A DNA stretch of 64,000 nucleotides from Ralstonia pickettii (GTDB lineage Bacteria > Pseudomonadota > Gammaproteobacteria > Burkholderiales > Burkholderiaceae): NCBI RefSeq assembly GCF_000607165.1, contig NZ_JFZG01000006.1, positions 558,001-622,000 of the forward strand, written 5' to 3'. The translations under genes were made by a program, and so were the position numbers. Shown here one piece after another: positions 55,757-62,990 of the stretch (position 1 is the first letter of the stretch; every line of letters begins with the position of its first letter). The notes beneath the pieces are model-generated. The model searched no databases and was not told the origin of the DNA. It saw only the letters and a list, made by a program, of their open reading frames with translations.

Positions 55757-56665
55757 TCAAACCCTCCCAACCACCCCCACCAACTCCCGCCCCACCCCCT
55801 CAGAAGCCATCATCATCGGCGCCCGCAACACATTCCGAATCAGCCCTTCGGCAGCAAGCCAAGCCTTCAGGGGCCCCGGATTCGTCTCTGCAAACAGCAA
55901 CCGAATCACCGGCGCCAGCGCATGATGCAACCGCCGCGCGTCGTTCAACCGCTGCTCTCGCACCGCCCTTGCCATCTCAACAAACAGCTCCGTGCGGACA
56001 TGCGCGGCAGCAATGATCGCCCCCACGCCGCCCGCACACAGCGTGCCGAACACCTGCGCGTCTTCCCCCGCCAGCACCTGCAACCGCCCATCGGCAATCA
56101 CGCGCTGCGTCTTGTCCGTATCGCCACCGCAATCCTTGATGCCATGGATGTTGGGATGCGCCGCCAGCGCAAGCAGCGTTTCGGTGTCGATGTTCGCGCC
56201 GGTGCGATACGGAATGTCGTACAGCAGCACCGGCACGGGCGAGGCGTCGGCCAATGCGGTGAAGTATTCGATGATCCCGTCCTGCGACGGACGAATGTAG
56301 GAAGGCGCAGACACCAGGAACGCCGTGGGGCGGTGCTCGGCCAACCGCAGCATGCGCTCGCGCACCGGCGCCAATATGCTGCCGGGCAACCCCATCATCA
56401 CAGGCAGGCCACCGGCGGCGGCACGTACCGTATCCAGCACGTCGGCCTGTTCCTGCTCGGAAAGCGCGATGGCCTCGCCCGTGCTGCTGCACGGAACAAA
56501 GCCGGCAACGCCCAGGGCGCGGTAACGCGCAACTAATGTATACAGTGCGCCATAGTCGACGGACCGCGTCGCGTCATCGGCAAACGGCGTCACGATGGGC
56601 ACCCAGATGCCCGCATACGACGGACGTTGGTGGTTCGACAGATTGATGGATGAATTTTCAAGCAC
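55757..56665 (-). CDS. DapA/NAL-family class I aldolase (dihydrodipicolinate synthase-like)
   Basis: 302 residues, TIM-barrel. IWVPIVTPFADD, GFVPCSSTGEAIALS, the active-site YDIPYRTG with Tyr and the Schiff-base lysine in HGIKDCGGDTDK mark the family. It is not in a dap operon. The Ser-Ser-Thr-Gly in place of the more usual GTTGE-type dihydrodipicolinate motif, and the lone context, suggest it may not be the true DapA; related enzymes act on sugar acids or N-acetylneuraminate. The substrate is open. Confidence 0.88.
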   Translation of the reverse strand: MLENSSINLSNHQRPSYAGIWVPIVTPFADDATRSVDYGALYTLVARYRALGVAGFVPCSSTGEAIALSEQEQADVLDTVRAAAGGLPVMMGLPGSILAPVRERMLRLAEHRPTAFLVSAPSYIRPSQDGIIEYFTALADASPVPVLLYDIPYRTGANIDTETLLALAAHPNIHGIKDCGGDTDKTQRVIADGRLQVLAGEDAQVFGTLCAGGVGAIIAAAHVRTELFVEMARAVREQRLNDARRLHHALAPVIRLLFAETNPGPLKAWLAAEGLIRNVLRAPMMMASEGVGRELVGVVGRV

Positions 56666-57065
56666 GACAACACTCCTGGACGAATCAACGACCGGTCAAG
56701 AACCATCAGAAGCGCTTCGGGAATGCAGGCCCGCGAGATGCGGGTGAGAGGCAACCGTGTGTAACGTATCGGTCAACCGCTGTTCCGTCGCCCATCTGAC
56801 GGAACAGCGCTCCGGTCAGACGAGCGGCTGTTTGGTGGCTTTTTTGGCGCGCGCGAGCGTCGACACGACCGACAGGCTGAATGCCGGTGCCGAGCAGATC
56901 GACGAGGAACGGGAAATCGCGCGCATGGAAATTGTCAAAAAAGTCTCCATACCGTACTGATGTGTGACTGGAGCGTCAAGCGCATAAGCTAAAGTGCGCT
57001 GAAACGTCATGAGGCGATGTCGGTCTCATGCCACACTCTTTTCAGATTCAGATCTAGAGGACTTC
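56666..57065. other. 400-bp gap with a 12-bp dyad between divergent genes
   Basis: CGCTGTTCCGTC (56778-56789) and GACGGAACAGCG (56798-56809) form a perfect dyad with an 8-nt loop. Short open frames exist on both strands over this dyad (plus 56757-56960, minus 56816-56950), but neither has a ribosome site or recognisable content. The gap should hold the promoters of the aldolase gene (minus) and lemA (plus). Confidence 0.4.
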
Positions 57066-57692
57066 ATGACCCCTGCCCTGACCTCCCGCTCGACGCGTTT
57101 TTCGGTGCTGCGCTGGCTGACACTGTCGCTGGCCGTGCTGGCTGCGCCGTTCCTGTCTGCGTGCGGCTATAACGATTTCCAGGCGAAGGACGAAGCCACC
57201 AAGGCCGCATGGGCCGAAGTGGTCAACCAATACCAGCGGCGTGCAGACCTGATTCCGAACCTGGTGAATACGGTCAAGGGCTATGCCTCGCACGAAAAGG
57301 AAACGCTCGAAGCGGTGACCAAGGCGCGCGCCGCAGCCACCAGCTTCCAGATCACGCCGGAGGTGCTGAACGATCCGGCGGCGTTCCAGAAATTCCAGCA
57401 GGTGCAGGGCGAGCTTTCGAGCGCGCTGTCGCGCCTGATGGCGGTGTCGGAGAACTATCCGCAGCTCAAGGCTGACCAGTCGTTCCGCGATCTGCAATCG
57501 CAGCTGGAAGGCACCGAGAACCGCATTACGGTGGCCCGCCAGCGTTACATCAAATCGGTGCAGGAGTACAACGTGCTGGCCCGTAGCTTCCCGACCAACC
57601 TGACGGCCAAGGTGATGGGCTACCAAGTCAAGCCGAACTTCACGGTCGAGAACGAGAAAGGTATCTCCACTGCCCCGGCGGTGAAGTTCTGA
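57066..57692 (+). CDS. lemA: LemA-family lipoprotein
   Basis: 208 residues. The ATG at 57066 has AGAGGA 5 bp upstream and gives a signal with lipobox LSAC (Cys about 36). The mature part is the LemA helical bundle: NDFQAKDEATKAAWAEVVNQ, YQRRADLIPNLVNTVKGYA and VARQRYIKSVQEYN. LemA proteins lie beside TPM-domain genes in many genomes and are thought to act with them in membrane quality control or signalling, but the function is not settled. A TPM-domain gene follows after 13 bp. Confidence 0.93.
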   Translation: MTPALTSRSTRFSVLRWLTLSLAVLAAPFLSACGYNDFQAKDEATKAAWAEVVNQYQRRADLIPNLVNTVKGYASHEKETLEAVTKARAAATSFQITPEVLNDPAAFQKFQQVQGELSSALSRLMAVSENYPQLKADQSFRDLQSQLEGTENRITVARQRYIKSVQEYNVLARSFPTNLTAKVMGYQVKPNFTVENEKGISTAPAVKF

Positions 57693-57705
57693 CGAGCTGA
57701 CGATC

Positions 57706-58563
57706 ATGTCGATGCGCGCACGTGCCTGCTTCGCCTTCCTGCTGACTGCGGCCCTATGGCTGGCCACTGCGCTGCCTGCGCGCGCGCAAAGCGACATGGT
57801 GGCCGTGCCGCCGCTGGCTGCGCGCGTGACCGACCTGACCGGCACGCTCAGCGCCGAGCAGAAAAGCGCGCTCGAACAGGTGCTGGCCGATTACGAACAG
57901 CAGCGCGGCAGCCAGATCTTCGTGCTGATGGTGCCGTCCACCGCGCCGGAACCCATTGAGGCGTATGGCATCCGCGTGGCCGATGCGTGGAAGGCCGGCC
58001 GCAAGGGCGTGGACGACGGCGCGATCATCCTCATCGCCAAGGACAACCCGGCGTCGCTGCGCAAGATGCGTATCGAGGTCGGGCGGGGGCTGGAAGGGGC
58101 GCTGACGGATGCGCAATCGAAGCGCGTCCTGCAGGACGTGATGGCGCCGCACTTCCGCCAAGGCGATTTTTACGGCGGGCTGTCAGCGGGCATCTCGGCC
58201 ATCCAGACCGTCATTGCGCAAGAGAGCCTGCCGCCGGCTGAGCGAGCGAAGCATCAGCAATCCGGTGGCGGCATCGGCGATTGGCTGCCGGTGCTGTTTC
58301 CGCTGGCGATCATCGTGTTCTTCGTGCTGAGCGCGGCCATGCGCTCGGGCGGGCGCGTGACCGGCAGCCTGCCCGGCCGGCCCGGCTCCCGCGTGATGAT
58401 GGGCAACCGCGGCTGGGGCCCGGGCACGATTGGCGGCCTTGGCGGAGGCCTGGGCGGCGAATGGGGACGCGACCGGGACGACTTCGGTGGCGGTGGAGGC
58501 GGCGGCTTCGGCGGAGGCGGCGGCGGTGGTTTCGGCGGCGGCGGCGCCTCCGGCAACTGGTAA
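57706..58563 (+). CDS. TPM-domain (YgcG-like) membrane protein with glycine-rich tail
   Basis: 285 residues: signal peptide (CFAFLLTAALWLATALPARA, cleavage near ARAQ), TPM domain about 30-175 (VTDLTGTLSAEQKSALEQVL, GVDDGAIILIAKDNP, RIEVGRGLEGALTD), one C-terminal membrane helix (WLPVLFPLAIIVFFVLSAAM) and a cytoplasmic or periplasmic tail of almost pure Gly/Phe repeats ending SGNW. It is co-transcribed with lemA and the next TPM gene. TPM proteins are linked to thylakoid/PSII repair in plants and are of unknown role in bacteria. Confidence 0.92.
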   Translation: MSMRARACFAFLLTAALWLATALPARAQSDMVAVPPLAARVTDLTGTLSAEQKSALEQVLADYEQQRGSQIFVLMVPSTAPEPIEAYGIRVADAWKAGRKGVDDGAIILIAKDNPASLRKMRIEVGRGLEGALTDAQSKRVLQDVMAPHFRQGDFYGGLSAGISAIQTVIAQESLPPAERAKHQQSGGGIGDWLPVLFPLAIIVFFVLSAAMRSGGRVTGSLPGRPGSRVMMGNRGWGPGTIGGLGGGLGGEWGRDRDDFGGGGGGGFGGGGGGGFGGGGASGNW

Positions 58564-58566
58564 CCG

Positions 58567-59103
58567 GTGAACGCATCCATGACATCCACAACCCGACATC
58601 ACCGCGGCGCCGGCCGCGCCCTGACCCACCTGCTGACAACCTCGTCGCACGCCAGGCGCGCGTTTCCGCCCGAGGATCTGCAAAAGCTCGAAGCCGCCGT
58701 GCGCGAAGGCGAACAACGCCATCGCGGCGAAGTGCGCGTCGTCATCGAAAGCTCGCTGCCAGTGCGCGACGCGTGGGCCGGCGTGTCGCCGCGTCACCGC
58801 GCCCGGATGCTGTTCGGGTTGCTGGAGGTGTGGAATACGCGTGAACACGTGGGCGTGCTGCTCTACATCAACCTGGCCGACCACGCGGTTGAGATCCTGG
58901 CCGACCACGGGATCGCCGCGAAAGTCGACGCACACACGTGGCGCACCATCTGCGAAATCATCACGCGCGGCTTCGCGCAGCGCGTGGCCATGGCGCCGGT
59001 GCTCGATGCGCTGGCGCAGATCAACGACCTCCTCGCCGCACACGTGCCTTCCGATGGCACGCCGCGCACCAATGAGCTGAGCGACCGGCCGGTCGTGCTG
59101 TAA
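58567..59103 (+). CDS. TPM-domain protein, second copy
   Basis: 178 residues. It has a TPM domain (LEAAVREGEQRHRGEVRVVI, GVLLYINLADHAVEILADHG, ICEIITRGF) but no obvious signal peptide or C-terminal membrane helix, unlike the preceding gene. The frame begins with GTG at 58567, 3 bp after the first TPM stop; an ATG at 58579 is an alternative. It completes a lemA-TPM-TPM operon. Confidence 0.9.
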   Translation: MNASMTSTTRHHRGAGRALTHLLTTSSHARRAFPPEDLQKLEAAVREGEQRHRGEVRVVIESSLPVRDAWAGVSPRHRARMLFGLLEVWNTREHVGVLLYINLADHAVEILADHGIAAKVDAHTWRTICEIITRGFAQRVAMAPVLDALAQINDLLAAHVPSDGTPRTNELSDRPVVL

Positions 59104-59989
59104 CGGCGCTACGTTGAGTGAGGCTGCCAAAGCAGCGTCCCAAGGACGGATCTGCCGCCACATCCGTCGCCTTGTTTCGCAGAGACCCGACTGCGGGTGC
59201 CATCCACGGCACGTGTTTCAGTTCTGATACGAAAGCGCACGCGCGAAGGCACGCATGGGCAACACGCCCAGGCAATCAGGCGTCTCATCTTTTAGGATGA
59301 CATGATGGGCGCCGCGCCTCAGGCATCTGCTTCATGTTCTGCGGTGCCGTCACCCACATCGCCGAGAAGCCGTTACGCCATTTCCGCGACGCACATGTGC
59401 GTCGTGCGATACGAAGGCACCTGCCACGGTCTTTGGATTGCAGGATTTGCGACCCATGTTTCATGAATGCAACCATTCGAGGCCCCTCTGGTTGTCCCCG
59501 AGTTTTCGCACCGCAACAGGCATTAAAAGTCACTTTTTGCGTCCGTTTGCGCGATGTTTTGCGCACAAAACACCTCGGTCTGAGGCGATTTTCAGTAGCC
59601 ACCGCCGCTATCCGGCACGTATCCAATTCGAAACATCCGACTAGCGCCTGCCACTGCAAACACCTTGATTCCGGCTGGAATCGTTGTGGCTCAACGGTTT
59701 ATCCGCCGTGGCATGGTCGTCGCTCTACTGTCCAGGCCAGCAAGGCCAATCAGTGATCCGGAGGCTCGGCAATCAAACCAGAGCGGCATGCAACGCCGCC
59801 GCCGAGACCGCAGGACAGACTCAAGACGGAGTGCAAATTCAAAGGCACTCCGAGGGGAAGCTCAGAACGAAGGCGGTGCACCGGCCACACCAGATGGCCA
59901 GGCACTCAAGAAAGCGCCTGATACAGCCATTCATAACGGCCTCAGGCATGCGAGGGGAGTCCACTCGTAGCAGGGAAAGTCGAATTAGA
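59104..59989. other. Long non-coding stretch with a perfect palindrome and a dyad
   Basis: No gene is supported over nearly 900 bp; open frames here lack ribosome sites and family content. CGACGCACA/TGTGCGTCG (59387-59404) is an uninterrupted 18-bp palindrome, and GTTTTG-CGCA-CAAAAC (59556-59571) is a 6+6 dyad, both candidate protein-binding sites. The stretch leads into the riboswitch-like leader of the activator gene at 60228. No sigma-54 promoter consensus is obvious. Confidence 0.5.
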
Positions 59990-60068
59990 AGTTGTCCGGG
60001 GGTAACGTCGGTGCGAACCGACGACAAAGCCAGTCTCGAACAAGCGAGACCGCCAGGTTGCCAGGCAT
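59990..60068 (+). promoter_or_regulatory. Candidate cyclic-di-GMP-I (GEMM) riboswitch aptamer
   Basis: GGTAAC (60001-60006) pairs with GTTGCC (60057-60062), one G-T wobble, closing two hairpins. The first is CGTCGGT-GCGA-ACCGACG (60006-60023) with a GNRA tetraloop. The joining segment CAAAGCC (60025-60031) is the highly conserved GEMM core. The second helix is GTCTCG/CGAGAC (60033-60038 and 60045-60050). GCCAGGTTGCC (60052-60062) matches the conserved 3' strand, and the base before GGTAA is G (60000), the position that contacts the ligand. One core base differs from the usual CGCAAAGCC (A before CAAAGCC). The aptamer lies 160 bases before the start of a VpsR-like activator gene. No clear terminator or sequestered ribosome site is resolved downstream, so the expression platform is unknown. 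Confidence 0.75.
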
Positions 60069-60227
60069 GCACCGCACGCCGACAGCCGCATGGTGCAAAG
60101 AGGTTTCTCCCCCCAGACTGCATTTGCGGACGGACGGCTTTCCGCCCTTGTCCGACGGTTGACTTGGCAGTCCATTGGTGGCCGCAACAGCAGTGCGCGG
60201 CTCCATAGAAAAACGTTGGGGGAAAAC

Positions 60228-61607
60228 ATGAACGCGTACATCAATCGCCCGTTGCTCTATGTTTCACTGCGTCACGATGCAACGCGTTGCCGCTACCTGG
60301 CTCAACAGGGTTGGCAACTGCTGTTCGCCAACAACCGCCGCGACCTTGAAGCGCTGAACCTGCGCGATGAGCCCGTCCTGGGCGGTCTGCTGGATCTGGA
60401 TTGCGGTTACTCCGACACCGAATTGGAAGAACTGGAACCGTGGCTTGCCCGGCAGAACATTGGCTGGATCGGAGTGGTCGGCAACGGCGACATGCTGTCT
60501 GACCCGATGCGCAAGCTGCTCGGCCTGTACTTTGTCGACTACTACAACATCCCGTGCGACAGCGCCGAATTGGCACACGCACTGGGGCACGCCGTCGGCA
60601 TGGCAAACCTGCGCCCGGCGGCAACGCTCACACGCGATGCGCTGCGCCCCGATGGCATGATCGGTAACTGCCCCGCCATGCAGGGCTTGTTCCGCGGCAT
60701 CGAGAAGGTCTCGAAATGGGATACGCCCGTGCTGATCTCGGGCGAATCCGGCACCGGCAAAGAACTCGCGGCACGCGCAATCCACTGCGCCTCGCGCCGC
60801 GCCGGCCAGCCATTCATCGCCGTCAACTGCGCGGCCATCCCCCCCACGCTGCTGATGTCCGAACTGTTCGGCTATGAGCGGGGCGCCTTCACCGGCGCCG
60901 TCAAGCGCAAGCCCGGACGCATCGAACTGGCGCACGGCGGCACCCTCTTCCTGGATGAAATCGGCGATATGCCGCTGGAAAGCCAAACCAGCCTGCTGCG
61001 CTTTCTGGAAACCGGCTGCATCGAACGGTTGGGCGGTACAGAGTCGGTTGCCGTCGACGTGCGTGTCATCTCGGCAACGCATGTCGACCTGGAAGCGGCC
61101 ATCGCCGCCGAACGCTTTCGGGGCGATCTCTACCACCGCCTCTGCGTGCTGCGCGTCAAGCAACCTGCACTGCGCGAGCGCGACACCGACATCCTGCTGC
61201 TGGCCGAACACATCCTCAACAGCGTGCGTGGCCATTCGCCCGAACACATCAAGGGGTTCTCACCGGCGGCACTGCGTGCACTCAGCGCGCACACGTGGCC
61301 GGGCAATGTGCGGGAGCTGATCAACCGCATCCGGCACGCCGCTGCCATGTGCGAAGACGGCATCATCAAGCCGGCCGATCTCGACCTGCAGCCGCCCGTC
61401 GAGCCCTCGCACCCGCCTACCCTGGCCGAGGCCCGGGAAGCAGCCGAGCGCTGTGCCGTCAAAGAAGCCCTGCAACGCAATCATGAACGGCTCATCGACG
61501 TGGCCGAAGAGCTTGGCATTTCACGCGTCACGCTGTTCCGGATGATGCGCGAGCACAAGCTGCAGATCCGCAAGGGCGAACTTGGGATGGTGTGTGTGCA
61601 AGGGTAA
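60228..61607 (+). CDS. Sigma-54-dependent activator, VpsR-like
   Basis: 459 residues. The N-terminal domain (about 1-130, including LGGLLDLDCGYSDTELEELE) resembles the VpsR receiver-like domain and lacks a clear CheY-type acidic pocket. The AAA+ domain carries GESGTGKE (about 171), YERGAFTGAV with the sigma-54 contact loop (about 220) and LFLDEIGDMP Walker B (about 241). A Fis-type helix-turn-helix ends the protein (DVAEELGISRVTLFRMMRE). The ATG at 60228 has GGGGGA 6 bp upstream. VpsR-type activators bind c-di-GMP and drive exopolysaccharide and biofilm genes. The leader contains a candidate c-di-GMP riboswitch and glycan genes follow, which fits. Confidence 0.92.
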   Translation: MNAYINRPLLYVSLRHDATRCRYLAQQGWQLLFANNRRDLEALNLRDEPVLGGLLDLDCGYSDTELEELEPWLARQNIGWIGVVGNGDMLSDPMRKLLGLYFVDYYNIPCDSAELAHALGHAVGMANLRPAATLTRDALRPDGMIGNCPAMQGLFRGIEKVSKWDTPVLISGESGTGKELAARAIHCASRRAGQPFIAVNCAAIPPTLLMSELFGYERGAFTGAVKRKPGRIELAHGGTLFLDEIGDMPLESQTSLLRFLETGCIERLGGTESVAVDVRVISATHVDLEAAIAAERFRGDLYHRLCVLRVKQPALRERDTDILLLAEHILNSVRGHSPEHIKGFSPAALRALSAHTWPGNVRELINRIRHAAAMCEDGIIKPADLDLQPPVEPSHPPTLAEAREAAERCAVKEALQRNHERLIDVAEELGISRVTLFRMMREHKLQIRKGELGMVCVQG

Positions 61608-61652
61608 AGACAAGGCGGATGGCGGGGACAGAACAAAAAACAGGGGCGGACC

Positions 61653-62990
61653 ATGTCAGTCGGCCAGCAGGAGACGGCGCGGGTTGACACAGCGCCGAAA
61701 TCGAGGGGAGCGAGGGGGGGAAGTTGGCAGGGGTCCCGCCGACTGTATGTGTATGGCGGGGCCCTGCTCTTCCTTGAGTATTTCCTGCTCGGCATGTGGT
61801 GGTGGGGCCACCACATCTTGCAAAACACCACCATTCCCTCGCCGGGGTGGGATCTGGCTGTCTTCTGGAGTGCCGCCAACCTGGCCATCACGCACGGCGC
61901 GACAGCAGCTTATGACTGGGGGTTGTTGCGCGCTGCGGAAGCCGCCATCCTGCCGCCCGACATTTTTGGGCCGTTCTCCTATCCGCCAACGTTTCTGCTG
62001 CTGATCTACCCGATCGGCATGTTGTCGTTTGGTGCGGCCACGGTGGTTTTCTCTGGCTGCGGCATTGCGCTCTATCTGGGGATGCTCAACAAAACGCTGC
62101 GGTCGGCGCCAGACGCGCTGCGGCTGCCCTGGCTCATTCCGGCGGTTGCGTTTCCTGGTGTGTGGGTCACGCTGGTCACGGGGCAGAATTCGCTCTTCAC
62201 CGCAGCAGTTGCGGGTGCGGCGCTGGTGCTGCTGCGGCGATCTCCGGTGGCGGCAGGTGCTTGCATCGCCATGCTGTGCATCAAACCGCAACTCGGCATC
62301 CTGTTCCCGCTATACCTGCTCTGCGAGCGCCAGTGGCGCGCACTCGCATCGGCGGCGTTCTTCTCGATGCTGACTTTGGTGGTGAGTTGGCTCGCATTTG
62401 GCACAGCCACCTTTGTTGCCGCCGCGAGAAGCATGGCCATGTTCCGCCACGCTATTGTCGAGAACGGTGGTGTGATCCTGTACGGCGCGCCAACGGTATT
62501 CGGCACGCTGCGGTCCGCCGGGTACTCGACCACGGTGTCATATGCGGCTCACGCCGGCGTGGCGATGCTGGTGATTGCGGTTTGTGTTTGGTTATGGCGC
62601 AGCACCTGCCGCTTTGAGTTGCGCGCTGCCTCACTGCCCGTTGCGACGCTGATGGTGCAGCCCTATCTCATCTACTACGACCTCGCCTGGCTCGCTTTGC
62701 CGATGGCTTGGCTTGTGGTCGATTTTGTGCGCCACAGCAGCAACCGATTCGAAAATGCGGTGCTGCTTGCCGCCTGGCTGGTGCCTGCGCAAGGCCTGTT
62801 CGCTGTGCTTTCGCACCGGACAGGGCAATGGGCGCCGATCGTGCTGGTGGCCTTGCTCGCCATCATCGTGAGGCGCGCGCGTGCGCCACAACGCGTGATC
62901 GCACCACACGAGAGCTTTGACGCTGCAACACCACCCGTTGCCGCGATTGGCGCACACGCATCCAACCCGGCGCAGGGGACAACGGCGTGA
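61653..62990 (+). CDS. GT87-family membrane glycosyltransferase (DUF2029)
   Basis: 445 residues with about ten hydrophobic helices and the GT-C style loop WDLAVFWSAANLAITHG that carries the first-loop acidic residue, plus GPFSYPPTFLLLIYPIG. GT87 enzymes are polyprenyl-phosphate-sugar-dependent mannosyl- or related transferases working on the periplasmic side. It starts 45 bp after the activator gene and its stop overlaps the next gene's GTG (GTGA), indicating a translationally coupled pair. The acceptor is unknown; a secreted or surface glycan is likely. Confidence 0.85.
   Translation: MSVGQQETARVDTAPKSRGARGGSWQGSRRLYVYGGALLFLEYFLLGMWWWGHHILQNTTIPSPGWDLAVFWSAANLAITHGATAAYDWGLLRAAEAAILPPDIFGPFSYPPTFLLLIYPIGMLSFGAATVVFSGCGIALYLGMLNKTLRSAPDALRLPWLIPAVAFPGVWVTLVTGQNSLFTAAVAGAALVLLRRSPVAAGACIAMLCIKPQLGILFPLYLLCERQWRALASAAFFSMLTLVVSWLAFGTATFVAAARSMAMFRHAIVENGGVILYGAPTVFGTLRSAGYSTTVSYAAHAGVAMLVIAVCVWLWRSTCRFELRAASLPVATLMVQPYLIYYDLAWLALPMAWLVVDFVRHSSNRFENAVLLAAWLVPAQGLFAVLSHRTGQWAPIVLVALLAIIVRRARAPQRVIAPHESFDAATPPVAAIGAHASNPAQGTTA

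Noticed and set aside
56757-56960. Small overlapping frames on both strands in the lemA upstream gap
   Set aside because: Both have high GC3, but so does any frame in this DNA; no ribosome site or conserved motif, and the dyad lies inside one of them.
59684-60208. Open frames of 100-174 codons across the leader of the VpsR-like gene
   Set aside because: They run through the riboswitch-like structure, lack ribosome sites and give low-complexity Arg/Ser-rich peptides without family content.
59104-60227. Sigma-54 promoter (TGGCAC-N5-TTGC) before the activator gene
   Set aside because: Only a poor partial match (GGCACTCAAGAAAGC near 59899); spacing and the -12 element do not fit.
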